Below, in pieces: positions 25,865 to 35,029 of a DNA stretch of 64,000 nucleotides. The translations under genes and the position numbers were made by a program. Numbering within the stretch: position 1 is the stretch's first letter; each line of letters starts with the position of its first letter. Origin of the DNA: Clostridioides difficile (GTDB lineage Bacteria > Bacillota > Clostridia > Peptostreptococcales > Peptostreptococcaceae); NCBI GenBank assembly GCA_024919175.1, contig CP103804.1, forward strand, positions 1,798,001 to 1,862,000, written 5' to 3'. Under the pieces are notes generated by a model that worked only from the letters and a program-made list of their open reading frames with translations, made no database searches and was not told the origin of the DNA.

Positions 25865-26770
25865 ATGTTTTTCAAAGATATTGAACTAAATTCAAAAAAG
25901 GAGTTAGACCCTTATTTTGATTTAGTAGATTATGAAGCTTGTGAGTACTGCTTTAGTACTTTATATATGTGGCAACATGTTTATAAGACAGGATATTATA
26001 TAGGTGAAGATTTTGCTGTTTTAGTTGGTGAATATGAAGGAGATAGTTTCTCAATATTACCACTGGCTAAAAAAGATAAACTTCCAGAAGTTGTAGATTT
26101 TGTACTTGAGTATTTTTCTCATAACAACAAAAAAATATATTTAAGAGGTATTACTACTGAAGTGGTAGAGTTTCTAAAAGAAAAATACCCAAATAGATTT
26201 GAGTATATAGAAGAAAGAGATTTATTTGACTATATCTATGATGCAGAAAGTTTAAGAACACTAGCTGGTAAAAAGAATCAAAAGAAGAGAAATCATATAA
26301 ATTATTTCTTAAAAGAATATGCAGGTAGATATGAATCAAGATTATTAGATAAAGAAAGCTTCAATGAATGTTTAGTATTAATGAAAGAATGGGAAAGTAA
26401 CAAAGAAGAAAATAACGAGTTTGATGAAAGTATGGATGATGAATTAGTTGGTATCAAAAAAATATTTAACAATTACGATATTTTAAAAGATAAAGTAAAA
26501 GTATTTGGTATATATGTGGATGGAAAATTAGAAGCATTTAGTATAGGTGAGCTTTTAAATAAAAACATGGCATTAATTCATATAGAAAAAGCAAATCCTG
26601 ATATAAGAGGTTTATATCCATTTATAAACCAACAATTTTTAGTAAGTGAATTTAAAGATGTTGAATTTGTAAATAGAGAAGAAGATTTAGGTATTGAAGG
26701 TTTGAGAAAAGCTAAACTTTCTTACCACCCTTGTAGATTTGTTGAAAAGTACAGTGTTAGGGAGGCTTAA
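25865..26770 (+). CDS. DUF2156 (phosphatidylglycerol lysyltransferase C-terminal-like) protein
   Basis: This 301-residue soluble protein matches the DUF2156/LPG_synthase_C type of GNAT-like fold, with WQHVYKTGYYIGEDFAVLVGEY near the start, NHINYFLKEYAGRYESRLL in the middle and LIHIEKANPDIRGLYPFINQQF and VNREEDLGIEGLRKAKLSYHP near the end. Related proteins transfer aminoacyl groups, but with no membrane domain this one probably does not act on lipids by itself. It is eight bases upstream of an Eis-like acetyltransferase and shares an operon with it. The substrate is unknown. Confidence 0.82.
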   Translation: MFFKDIELNSKKELDPYFDLVDYEACEYCFSTLYMWQHVYKTGYYIGEDFAVLVGEYEGDSFSILPLAKKDKLPEVVDFVLEYFSHNNKKIYLRGITTEVVEFLKEKYPNRFEYIEERDLFDYIYDAESLRTLAGKKNQKKRNHINYFLKEYAGRYESRLLDKESFNECLVLMKEWESNKEENNEFDESMDDELVGIKKIFNNYDILKDKVKVFGIYVDGKLEAFSIGELLNKNMALIHIEKANPDIRGLYPFINQQFLVSEFKDVEFVNREEDLGIEGLRKAKLSYHPCRFVEKYSVREA

Positions 26771-26778
26771 TAAACCAT

Positions 26779-27963
26779 ATGGAGATTAGGTATGCTAAAG
26801 AAGAAGAAATAGAGAGTATAAAAGAGATATGGAGCTATTGCTTTAATGACAGTGAAAGTTTTATGAAATACTATTTTAATGATAAATATAAATATGAAAA
26901 TACTGTAATAGCTTTAGATGAAGGAAAAATTGTTTCCTCTCTTCAGCTAAACCAGTATAAATTAAGCTTAAATAGTAAGGTATACAATACATCGTATGTA
27001 GTAGGGGTTTCTACACTTCCTGAGGGGAGAGGAACGGGCTATATGAGTAAAGTTATTAAATTTACTTTAAATGAGTTGTATAATAAAGGACAAGTAGTAT
27101 CTATATTAATGCCAATTGACTATAGGCTTTATAGAAGATTTGGATATGAGCATTGCTATGACCAAATTGAATATACTATCAAAACAGATGATTTAAAAAA
27201 TTTCAAGTCAAATGGAAAAATGATAAAAGCTAATTTATCACAAATCGATGATTTAATTAAAATAGATAAAGCCTTTTTAAATGAGGTTAATGGTAATGTG
27301 TTAAAAGATGAACATTATTATGAAAACTTATTTAAAGAAATTCAAAGTGAAGATGGACATCTATATATCCATGAAGGTAATGAAAAAGATGGGTACATAG
27401 TTTATTTTCTTCAAGGAGATAAAATGTTTGTCAGAGAGTTATTTTATAAAAACATAGATGCTCTTAAATCAATGCTTAAATTTATATATAATCACAATAC
27501 CCAATGTAAGATAGCTACTATAGCTACTCCTACAATAGATAAGATAAGGTTTATATTAGACAATCCTAAAGACTGTGAGATAAAACTAAAACCTTTTATG
27601 ATGGGAAGGGTTATAAATGTAAAGCAATTTATTGAAGATATAGAAGTTGATAAGGAGATTAATAGTTCAATTAAATTATGTATAGAAGATAAATTTATAG
27701 ATGAGAATAATGGACTATTTAAAGTATCTATACAAAATAAGAAAGTAATGGTAGAAAAATTAAATAAAGAATGTATAGATGGGCTTCAAGGGTGTTTTGA
27801 TATTAGATTAGATATAAATACCTTAACACAATTAGCATTTTCTTATATAGACATTGAAGAAGCATTTTTATTAAATAATATAGAAGGCATTTCAAAAGAA
27901 ACAATAGAAACACTTAATTGCATTTTTTCTAAAAAAGAAAATTATATAAATGAATATATATAA
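26779..27963 (+). CDS. Eis-like GNAT N-acetyltransferase
   Basis: The 394-residue protein has an N-terminal GNAT domain (MEIRYAKEEEIESIKEIWSYCF, then the acetyl-CoA loop VVGVSTLPEGRGTGYMSKVI), a second GNAT-like domain, and a C-terminal SCP2-like domain, the three-part layout of Eis proteins. Mycobacterial Eis acetylates lysines and aminoglycoside amines, but the natural substrate of clostridial members is not known. It lies eight bases after the DUF2156 gene and a strong hairpin ends the operon. Confidence 0.85.
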   Translation: MEIRYAKEEEIESIKEIWSYCFNDSESFMKYYFNDKYKYENTVIALDEGKIVSSLQLNQYKLSLNSKVYNTSYVVGVSTLPEGRGTGYMSKVIKFTLNELYNKGQVVSILMPIDYRLYRRFGYEHCYDQIEYTIKTDDLKNFKSNGKMIKANLSQIDDLIKIDKAFLNEVNGNVLKDEHYYENLFKEIQSEDGHLYIHEGNEKDGYIVYFLQGDKMFVRELFYKNIDALKSMLKFIYNHNTQCKIATIATPTIDKIRFILDNPKDCEIKLKPFMMGRVINVKQFIEDIEVDKEINSSIKLCIEDKFIDENNGLFKVSIQNKKVMVEKLNKECIDGLQGCFDIRLDINTLTQLAFSYIDIEEAFLLNNIEGISKETIETLNCIFSKKENYINEYI

Positions 27964-27970
27964 AAGTGAA

Positions 27971-28008
27971 AATACGTCAAAAGATTTTAATAAATCTTTT
28001 GACGTATT
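27971..28008 (+). terminator. Terminator after the acetyltransferase gene
   Basis: AATACGTCAAAAGATTT and AAATCTTTTGACGTATT are a perfect 17-pair inverted repeat with a TAAT loop, followed by CTTTTG. Confidence 0.85.
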
Positions 28009-28092
28009 CTTTTGCTTATAGGATAATTTCTTCTGTTTAAAAAATTTTTATTTGAAAATAATCTAAATAATATGTTTTATAGAGGAGTGATT

Positions 28093-29373
28093 ATGATTCA
28101 AATAAGAAGACCTTTACTAATTATATTAATATTTGTGATAGCTATATCTTTTATTATCACAAATAAAAAGGAAGAGGATGAAAAATTTAATGATAAGATA
28201 ATAACCATACAAGGAACAGTAAAAGGAAAAATTGAAAAGCCTAGATATAATCAGTATAAAGTAGGCGAGTTCCTAATAAATGATTATACGAGAAGCAAAG
28301 ATTTGAAAATTGGTCAGAAGATTAATGTTACAGGTAAATTTAAAAGTTTAGACAAAATGAAATATGAAGATTTTGATTATGGAAGGTATATAAAAAGCAC
28401 TGGATATAAAGGTATAATATATATAAATAGCTATAAAATTATTGGTAAGAATAAAATATATGACTCAATGGGTAAAATAAAGTTTTACATAAATAAAACT
28501 TATAGATACTTATATAAGAAAAATTCAGATTTTATAAATTCTATATTGTTATCAGAAGTTGAAAATCTGACAGATGAGCAAAAAGAAATGTTTACTAGGA
28601 CAGGAACTAGTCATGTAATATCTATATCTGGTCTTCATACAGGTATACTATGTGTTGTAATAGCTTTTTTATTAAGAGGTATAAATAAATTGTATAAATT
28701 ATTAATATTGTCGATTTTTATATCTTTATATTGTATAATGGTAGGTGCGTCTCCATCTATAATTAGGTCTATAACATTTGTTATGGTTTTCTATTTATCA
28801 GTCTTTATTAATAGAAAAAAGGATGGACTATCAACATTATCTCTAATAGGGATAATTTTAATTATAAATAACCCCTATGTTATATATAATGTAAGTTTTC
28901 AATTATCTTTTTTAGCTACATTATCTATACTAATATTTTACAATAAAATAAATAGTATTATAAAATTAAGTATGGTATCATTGACAATATCGTCAAATAT
29001 ATTAACTTTGCCTATAATATATTATACATTTAAAGGGATACCACTGGTTTCGATTATAGGAAATTTAATCATAGTACCATTTATAGGTATAATAATGTAT
29101 TTGAGTATCGCAAGTTTAATAATATTTAAAGTAAGTATAGTAATAGCTAAAATAATAGCTTTATTTAATAGCACATTAATAGAAATAATATTTTTTTTAC
29201 TAGAGAAACTCAGTAACTTAAATTTTACATATATAGATATAGATAATCCGAAACTTTATATTGTAGTGATTTATTACATAGGAGTATTTTTTTACATATT
29301 TTACATAGAAGGAAAAGAGATAAAGGAGCAAGAAAATGGATTACAAGGATATTATAAGGAATATAAAAGATAA
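28093..29373 (+). CDS. comEC: ComEC/Rec2-type DNA channel protein without its hydrolase domain
   Basis: The 426-residue membrane protein has an N-terminal anchor, a DUF4131/OB-like segment (about 40-120) and the Competence domain with MFTRTGTSHVISISGLHTGIL and VGASPSIIRSI, followed by about eight to nine transmembrane segments. Full-length ComEC is about 750 residues and ends in a metallo-beta-lactamase domain; here the frame stops after the last membrane segments, and a stand-alone hydrolase of that type is 2.4 kb upstream on the other strand. ATG 28093 is chosen because AGAGGAG (28081-28087) gives good spacing; an ATG at 28072 lies before that site. It overlaps holA by 38 bases. Confidence 0.88.
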   Translation: MIQIRRPLLIILIFVIAISFIITNKKEEDEKFNDKIITIQGTVKGKIEKPRYNQYKVGEFLINDYTRSKDLKIGQKINVTGKFKSLDKMKYEDFDYGRYIKSTGYKGIIYINSYKIIGKNKIYDSMGKIKFYINKTYRYLYKKNSDFINSILLSEVENLTDEQKEMFTRTGTSHVISISGLHTGILCVVIAFLLRGINKLYKLLILSIFISLYCIMVGASPSIIRSITFVMVFYLSVFINRKKDGLSTLSLIGIILIINNPYVIYNVSFQLSFLATLSILIFYNKINSIIKLSMVSLTISSNILTLPIIYYTFKGIPLVSIIGNLIIVPFIGIIMYLSIASLIIFKVSIVIAKIIALFNSTLIEIIFFLLEKLSNLNFTYIDIDNPKLYIVVIYYIGVFFYIFYIEGKEIKEQENGLQGYYKEYKR

Positions 29374-30379
29374 AAAACTTGAAAAAATGTATCTTTTTTA
29401 TGGTAGAGAGTATTATTTAATAGAAAATGCAATAAAAGTCTTTAAAGAGAATTTAAACGAAGGAATGCTCGATTTTAACTTAGATATAATAGATGGAAAG
29501 GAAATAGTCTTAAATCAGCTTATAAGCTCTATAGAGACACTTCCTTTTATGGATGATAGGAAAATAGTAATAGTAAAAGATTTTGAGCTACTAAAAGGAA
29601 AGAAAAAGAATTTTACAGATAGTGATGAAAAATACTTGATAGAGCATTTAGATAATACTCCAGACACTACCACTATAGTTTTTATTGTATACGGAGATAT
29701 TGACAAAAGAAAATCTTTAGTTAAAAAGATAAGTAATAATGGGATTGTTTTTAATTGTGACAAGCTTTCTGATATGGACTTATTTAAGTGGATAAAAAAA
29801 TCTTTTGCTTCAAATGAAGTTGTAATAGAAAACTCTCAAATAATGTATTTTATTGAACAAGAAGGATATAGAGATAAAAGTAGTGAAAAGACTTTATCAG
29901 ATTTAGAAAATGAGATAAATAAAATTAGCTCATTTGTTGGAAAGGGAAATAGTGTAACTAATGATATAATAGATAAATTATCTCCCAAAAAGGTTGAAAA
30001 TGATATATTTAAGTTAATTGACTATATTGGAGAGCAAAATGCTTCTAATGCAATGAAAATATTAAATGATATGATACAGGAAGGTGAATCTGTTTTAGGT
30101 ATATTTTCTATGATAGCTAGACAATTTAAAATAGTCATGCAAGTAAGGCAATTACAATTAGAAGGATATTCAGCAAAGCTTATAGCAGATAAATTGAAAA
30201 TTCATCAATTTGTAATAGGAAAAGCATTAAGGCAGACTAAAAATTTCTCTGATGATATAATCATAGAAATTTTAAATTATATATTAGAGAGCGATTATAA
30301 AATAAAAACAGGTCTTATAAGAGATACTTTAGCAGTTGAAATGTTGGTTAGTAGATACTGTAAAAGACAAGCAATATAA
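29336..30379 (+). CDS. holA: DNA polymerase III subunit delta
   Basis: HolA (YqeN) opens the sliding clamp as part of the clamp loader. The 347-residue protein has the family N-terminus DYKDIIRNIKDKKLEKMYLFYGREYYLIENAI, an SIETLPFMDDRKIVIVKD segment, and the C-terminal VLGIFSMIARQFKIVMQVRQL helix block. It starts inside the end of comEC with AAGGAG upstream, so translation may be coupled. The comEC-holA-rpsT order is the usual Firmicute one. Confidence 0.95.
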   Translation: MDYKDIIRNIKDKKLEKMYLFYGREYYLIENAIKVFKENLNEGMLDFNLDIIDGKEIVLNQLISSIETLPFMDDRKIVIVKDFELLKGKKKNFTDSDEKYLIEHLDNTPDTTTIVFIVYGDIDKRKSLVKKISNNGIVFNCDKLSDMDLFKWIKKSFASNEVVIENSQIMYFIEQEGYRDKSSEKTLSDLENEINKISSFVGKGNSVTNDIIDKLSPKKVENDIFKLIDYIGEQNASNAMKILNDMIQEGESVLGIFSMIARQFKIVMQVRQLQLEGYSAKLIADKLKIHQFVIGKALRQTKNFSDDIIIEILNYILESDYKIKTGLIRDTLAVEMLVSRYCKRQAI

Positions 30380-30517
30380 AAAATTTATATATTAGTAAAA
30401 AATAAATAGCAAGATATGTTATAGTTCAAAGTACAAGTAGATTAAACGAAGTCTAAGAGTATATAATCCACTATAATATATCCAACTATTTATTTTTTAT
30501 TGTATAAATTTACAAAA

Positions 30518-30540
30518 TAAAAAACCCCTACATAGGGGTT
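30518..30540 (-). terminator. Terminator of rpsT
   Basis: On the minus strand AACCCCT-ATGT-AGGGGTT followed by a T run gives a compact seven-pair hairpin about 30 bases after the rpsT stop. Confidence 0.85.
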
Positions 30541-30568
30541 ATTATATATAAGAAATATAAACTGGTAA

Positions 30569-30835
30569 TTAAGCGTTCATACCGTTTAACTTTTGAGCTA
30601 ATTTAGCTACTTTTCTAGCTGCAGCATTCTTATGTATAGTTCCTTTAGAAGCTACTTGGTATATTCTTTTTTGAGCGTATTGGAACTTAACAACAGCATC
30701 CTCTCTGTTTCCAGCTGCAACAGCATCTTCGAATCTTCTTATTGCAGTTTTTATTTGAGATTTTCTAACTCTATTTAAAGCAGTTTTCTTTTCGATAACA
30801 CTTATTCTTTTCTTAGCTGATTTTATATTTGCCAC
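30569..30835 (-). CDS. rpsT: 30S ribosomal protein S20
   Basis: The 88-residue S20 binds 16S rRNA in the small subunit. It begins GTG (30835) with VANIKSAKKRISVIEKKTALN, behind GGGAGGTGA at a good distance. A longer frame from 30878 would add 15 residues not found in S20 and lies before the ribosome site. The C-terminal half has GTIHKNAAARKVAKLAQKLN, as expected. It is on the strand opposite to holA and gpr, as in other Firmicutes. Confidence 0.97.
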   Translation of the reverse strand: MANIKSAKKRISVIEKKTALNRVRKSQIKTAIRRFEDAVAAGNREDAVVKFQYAQKRIYQVASKGTIHKNAAARKVAKLAQKLNGMNA

Positions 30836-31320
30836 CGTGTTCACCTCCCTGTATTTTTTTCTCATATTCATCGTCAACATATTAGATTTTAACAGAAATA
30901 AATCTAAAAATCAAGGATTATTATTTATATATTTTAATAATGTTTTTTGTTTTGATTTTTTAGACTATAAATTAGGCATAAATAATTTGAAATATTTTGT
31001 TTTTATGTTGATATATTTTGTTTTTTAAATATCTTAATATATACAATTTAATATTTTATTTTTGCAACATATATCTTGAAATAATTCAAATTATTAGCGT
31101 ACATTTTGATAGTATTTCCAATAATTATAAGATAATACAAGAAATTACTCATTTTTATAGATTTAGTAATAAACTTTATAAAAATATAAATTTATATGGT
31201 TATTATGAAAAACTTTCTACTAATTAAGGTAATTTTTTTATTTTATGAGTTGAATATATTTAAATTCTCTTCAAAGTTGAATAATTACTGTTGACTGTTT
31301 GACAGCTTTATATCATAGAC
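30836..31320. other. AT-rich stretch without a gene
   Basis: About 485 bases between rpsT and the ArsR-like gene. Two short open frames here (about 63 and 69 codons) are Phe/Ile/Tyr/Asn-rich, have no ribosome site and look like chance frames in AT-rich DNA. The leftward rpsT promoter must lie near its left end. TTGACT and TTGACA boxes occur at 31291-31304, but no matching -10 was found for them. Confidence 0.6.
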
Positions 31321-31363
31321 TTGAATAGTCTATAAAATTAGACTATAATAATTTTATAGACTA
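31321..31363 (+). promoter_or_regulatory. Promoter and palindromic operator of the ArsR-like gene
   Basis: TTGAAT (31321-31326), a 17-base spacer and TATAAT (31344-31349) form a promoter. TAGTCTATAAAATT (31326-31339) and AATTTTATAGACTA (31350-31363) are a perfect 14-bp inverted repeat that spans the spacer and -10, and a further AGACTATAAT half-site sits in the middle. A repressor bound here would block the promoter, so the downstream regulator probably controls itself. Confidence 0.75.
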
Positions 31364-31380
31364 AAGAAGGGAATGATAAA

Positions 31381-31902
31381 GTGGATACAACAAAACTAAT
31401 TCTAAATCCAGCTAGACTTCGAATCTTACAGTATATTCGAATTCATAGTAGTGTTCGTACGTCTGATATTGTGAAGTATCTAAGTGATATTCCTCGTGCA
31501 ACAGTTTATCACCATGTTAAAATTTTGGAAGACAACAATATGATTGAAGTAGTCAAAGAAAATCGTGTACGTGGTACTATTGAAAAGGTTTATGCACTAA
31601 AGGACTATGCTTTAGATATGGAAGGTGATGCATTTGTTGCACTTTCTACAGCATTTCATGTAGGATTGATGCAGGAAATGAATGAATATTTTAGTAGGAA
31701 AAGTCAAGACCATAAGAAAGATAATGTGCTTTTCAATTCAGCATTGCTATATATTACTGATAGAGAATATGAAAATCTTCTTCAAAGTATAGCTGACTTA
31801 TTGAAGCCATACATAGATCAAGAACCTAAATCGGATTTAAAACTCCGAAAACTCTCAATTATATCTTCTCCACCTGTAAAGAGTAATGAAAATAAAAAAT
31901 AA
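31381..31902 (+). CDS. ArsR-like winged-helix transcriptional regulator
   Basis: The 173-residue protein starts at GTG and has an N-terminal winged helix (residues about 5-75; LNPARLRILQYIRIHSSVRTSDIVKYLSDIPRATVYHHVKILEDN) of the HTH_20/ArsR kind. No metal-binding cysteines are visible; the C-terminal half is helical and may dimerise or bind a ligand. Seven of its ten arginine codons are CGA/CGT, while neighbours use AGA nearly throughout, a sign of recent transfer. It precedes an alpha/beta hydrolase by 32 bases and probably regulates both through the upstream palindrome. Confidence 0.88.
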   Translation: MDTTKLILNPARLRILQYIRIHSSVRTSDIVKYLSDIPRATVYHHVKILEDNNMIEVVKENRVRGTIEKVYALKDYALDMEGDAFVALSTAFHVGLMQEMNEYFSRKSQDHKKDNVLFNSALLYITDREYENLLQSIADLLKPYIDQEPKSDLKLRKLSIISSPPVKSNENKK

Positions 31903-31934
31903 AAAGTAATTTGTTTTTATAAGGAGGCATTATA

Positions 31935-32711
31935 ATGAACTTTCATGAATTTGGTAATAAAAATAACCCACATATCATGCTTATTCATGGAGGTGGGAAT
32001 GCATGGTGGAACTATTTACGACAGGCACGAGTATTGTCTGAACGTTATCATGTAATACTTCCTACATTGGATGGACATGGAGAAGAATACAAAACTACAT
32101 ATATTTCTACAGAGGATACAGCAGATAAATTGATGAAATATATAGATGAAGTATGTGGTGGTCATCTTTTTTCTCTGTGTGGAGTATCACTTGGTGGACA
32201 GATTGTTATAGAGCTTTTATCTCGAAAACCTGATATTACTGAAAAGGCAATTATTGATGGTAGTATTTGCTATCCTAGACCCAATATGGCACGAGCTTGT
32301 ATGATGGCTATTCGATTTTTTAGAGGGCTTTTATTTAGTGAAAAAGCTTGTAGACTACAAATAGCTATGATGCCAAAACTATTTCCCAAAAACATGCAAT
32401 ATCCAGATGAAATTAAGAACTATTATCTGAAGGATATGCCACATGTCAGAAAAGAAACACTCTATGCTATGTATCGTACTTATATGATGAAGTACACACT
32501 TAAGGAGAGTTTAAGAGAAACTAAAGCACAAGTGATGTATTGGTATGGAGAAAAGGAAATGAAATGTGTAAAAAACTCTGCAAAAATGCTTCAGTCTTAT
32601 GTATCTTCTTGCAAAATTTATGAGGCTAAGGGATATAATCATGGATATTTATCTATTTATTTGCCAAATGAGTGGTTGGAGATTGCTGAACCCTTTTTTT
32701 TAACAGAATGA
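31935..32711 (+). CDS. Alpha/beta hydrolase
   Basis: The 258-residue protein has the alpha/beta-hydrolase fold: an oxyanion-hole stretch IMLIHGGGNAWWNY, the nucleophile elbow GVSLGG (Ser), and a C-terminal GYNHGYLS that supplies the catalytic His, with an acidic residue near GEKEMK. The substrate cannot be predicted. Seven of twelve arginine codons are CGN, as in the regulator before it, so the pair seems to have arrived together. RBS AAGGAGG. A hairpin terminator follows. Confidence 0.88.
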   Translation: MNFHEFGNKNNPHIMLIHGGGNAWWNYLRQARVLSERYHVILPTLDGHGEEYKTTYISTEDTADKLMKYIDEVCGGHLFSLCGVSLGGQIVIELLSRKPDITEKAIIDGSICYPRPNMARACMMAIRFFRGLLFSEKACRLQIAMMPKLFPKNMQYPDEIKNYYLKDMPHVRKETLYAMYRTYMMKYTLKESLRETKAQVMYWYGEKEMKCVKNSAKMLQSYVSSCKIYEAKGYNHGYLSIYLPNEWLEIAEPFFLTE

Positions 32712-32810
32712 AATAGTGTAGAAATTATAAAGTTATTTTGATAAAAAAAGAAATATATAATGAATGAAAACTTGGCAGGAATTTGATAACATGAAATTGG
32801 TAAATAGATT

Positions 32811-32848
32811 AAAAGGTAGCGCCTATATAAGTAGTTGCTACCTTTTTT
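32811..32848 (+). terminator. Terminator after the hydrolase gene
   Basis: AAAAGGTAGC and GCTACCTTTT pair over ten bases with a 16-base loop and run into TTTTTT. It closes the regulator-hydrolase unit about 100 bases after the stop. The remaining 168 bases up to gpr show no gene. Confidence 0.85.
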
Positions 32849-33015
32849 ATATTTGTAAATATATGATAGATAAGGAAGTTTACTGACCAAACTCGATTTT
32901 CTTACATTGAAAGCCTTAATTTTACTTGTTTTAAATAAATTTATAGTTTTTTGTTATAAAATACTAAATTTTGTTAACAATTATAATTAGCATTTAATTT
33001 ATACTGGAGGTTTAT

Positions 33016-33966
33016 ATGATTAATGTAAGAACAGATTTAGCTTTAGAAGCTAGTGAAATGTGTGAAAAGTCTCAAGAAGGAAGTAGTATTCCTGGGGTAG
33101 AAATAGAAACTAAAGAATTAGAAAATTGTATTGTAACAAAAGTTGAAGTAATAGATGAACAAGGTTCAGAGATAATGAACAAAGATATAGGAAAATATAT
33201 AACCCTAGAAAGTAATCTTATGAAATTTGATGATGATGAATCAAGAGAAGAAATGATAAGTTATTTAAAAGATGAATTGGTAGATGTATTTGGACCAGAC
33301 AAAAATAAAAAGACATTAGTAATTGGTCTTGGAAACAGAAATATTACTTCTGATGCATTAGGGCCAAAGAGTGTATCTAAAACACTGGTAACTAGACATC
33401 TATTTAAAAATTACAATAAGGATTATGATGATGATTTTACTGAGGTATCAGCTTTAAGTCCAGGGGTTATGGGAGTTACTGGGATAGAAACTAGTGAAGT
33501 AGTAAAGTCATTAGTTGAAAAAGTGAAACCAGATAGAGTAGTAGCAATAGATGCACTAGCATCAAGAAAAATGGAAAGAGTAAACTCTACTATACAAATA
33601 TCAACAGCAGGAATATCACCTGGTGGAGGTGTTGGTAATACAAGAAAATCTCTTACTAAAGAAACTTTAGGAGTAGATGTTATTGCAATAGGAGTTCCAA
33701 CTGTGGTTGACGCAGCAACTCTTACAATAGATGTTTTGGATATGGCAATAGATAATTTAATATCTCAGTCAGAGGAAACAGAAAGTTTTTATGAAATGTT
33801 AAAAAAACTTAAAGAGGAAGAAAAATATCATCTAATAAAAGATTCATTAGACCCATATGATAAGAATTTAATCGTAACACCAAAAGATATAGATGATACA
33901 ATTGAAAATCTATCTATAATAATAAGTGAAGGTCTAAATAGGTCTTTACATCCAGGTAGATTGTAA
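33016..33966 (+). CDS. gpr: Germination protease
   Basis: Gpr degrades the small acid-soluble spore proteins when a spore germinates. It is made in the forespore as an inactive zymogen. The 316-residue protein begins MINVRTDLALEASEMCEK, and the early segment (to about residue 15) resembles the propeptide removed during activation. Family signatures GLGNRNITSDALGPKSVS, SALSPGVMGVTGIETSEV, and VIAIGVPTVVDAATLTID (with the catalytic-region Asp residues) are all present. RBS TGGAGG. spoIIP follows 17 bases later. Confidence 0.96.
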   Translation: MINVRTDLALEASEMCEKSQEGSSIPGVEIETKELENCIVTKVEVIDEQGSEIMNKDIGKYITLESNLMKFDDDESREEMISYLKDELVDVFGPDKNKKTLVIGLGNRNITSDALGPKSVSKTLVTRHLFKNYNKDYDDDFTEVSALSPGVMGVTGIETSEVVKSLVEKVKPDRVVAIDALASRKMERVNSTIQISTAGISPGGGVGNTRKSLTKETLGVDVIAIGVPTVVDAATLTIDVLDMAIDNLISQSEETESFYEMLKKLKEEEKYHLIKDSLDPYDKNLIVTPKDIDDTIENLSIIISEGLNRSLHPGRL

Positions 33967-33983
33967 AATAAGGAGGAGCAAAT

Positions 33984-35000
33984 ATGTTTAAAAAATGCAT
34001 TAAAGTAGTAACCTTGACTTTTATATTAGCATGCATTTTACCAGGAAAATCATTGGCTTTAAATCAAGATGACTTTTTGAAGTTTTTAGTAAATTCATCT
34101 TATCCAGAAGCTAAAGTCGAAGGAAATAATACAGAAAATAAAAAGAGTGATAAAAATAAAGAAGCAAGTAAAGATAATAAAGAAAGTAAAGATGAAAATA
34201 AAAAATCTGAAGATGTAAGTAAAGCTGACAATAAGAAAGAAAGCGAAAAAGAATATATAAAACTTTATGTTGGGAAAGAAAATGTTCCAGACATTGAGTC
34301 AAAAAACTCAGATACAACTGAAACTAGTACTGCATCTAGTGCAGACTATAAAGATGATTTAAGAGTGACTAAAGAAAATCCAAGAATTTTGATATATCAT
34401 ACTCACGGATGTGAAACTTATTCAAATTCACCTGATGGAAATTATCATTCAAGAGATAAGAAAAATTCAGTAATGGAAGTAGGAAACGCATTAACTAGCG
34501 CTTTAGATAGTAAAGGTTGGGGTGTAGTCCATACTACTAAATACCATGACTATCCATCTTATAATAACTCTTATGCAAGTAGTTTAAAAACAATAAAAAG
34601 TATACTCCCTAAATATAATACAGTGGACATAGCAATAGATTTACATAGGGATGCTAGGGATTTAACTAATCCAGCCACTAAAGAAAAAGACCATTTGAAA
34701 TATACAACTATGATAAATGGAGAGAGAGTATCTAAATTCTTCTTTGTTGTAGGAGGAAAAAATGAAAATAAAGCACAACTTAGAGCTTTAGCTGATGATA
34801 TAACTGCTTTTGCGGAAAAGAAATATCCAGGTTTGGTGTCTCCAATAGTAGAAAAAGATTATGCTAGATTTAATCAATTTGCAGTTAAAAATCACATGTT
34901 AATAGAAATTGGAAATAATGCAACAAGTATAGAAGAATCTAAGGCTACTACAAAGTATCTTGCTGAAATTTTAGATGAATATTTTAAACAAAAAAATTAG
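33984..35000 (+). CDS. spoIIP: Stage II sporulation protein P
   Basis: SpoIIP is an amidase and endopeptidase that, with SpoIID and SpoIIM, thins septal peptidoglycan during engulfment of the forespore. The 338-residue protein has a signal peptide/anchor (residues 1-25), a Lys/Asp/Asn-rich low-complexity spacer (about 45-90) and the catalytic domain from about residue 130, with ILIYHTHGCETYSNS, VDIAIDLHRDARD and a terminal MLIEIGNNATSIEE, which contain the zinc-binding His and Glu residues. gpr-spoIIP is a conserved sporulation pair. Confidence 0.95.
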   Translation: MFKKCIKVVTLTFILACILPGKSLALNQDDFLKFLVNSSYPEAKVEGNNTENKKSDKNKEASKDNKESKDENKKSEDVSKADNKKESEKEYIKLYVGKENVPDIESKNSDTTETSTASSADYKDDLRVTKENPRILIYHTHGCETYSNSPDGNYHSRDKKNSVMEVGNALTSALDSKGWGVVHTTKYHDYPSYNNSYASSLKTIKSILPKYNTVDIAIDLHRDARDLTNPATKEKDHLKYTTMINGERVSKFFFVVGGKNENKAQLRALADDITAFAEKKYPGLVSPIVEKDYARFNQFAVKNHMLIEIGNNATSIEESKATTKYLAEILDEYFKQKN

Positions 35001-35029
35001 ATTGTTTAGTGTAATTAGGAGCATGTTGA

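Noticed and set aside
31018..31227. Two small open frames between rpsT and the ArsR-like gene
   Set aside because: Both are Phe/Ile/Tyr/Asn-rich chance frames in AT-rich DNA, lacking ribosome sites.
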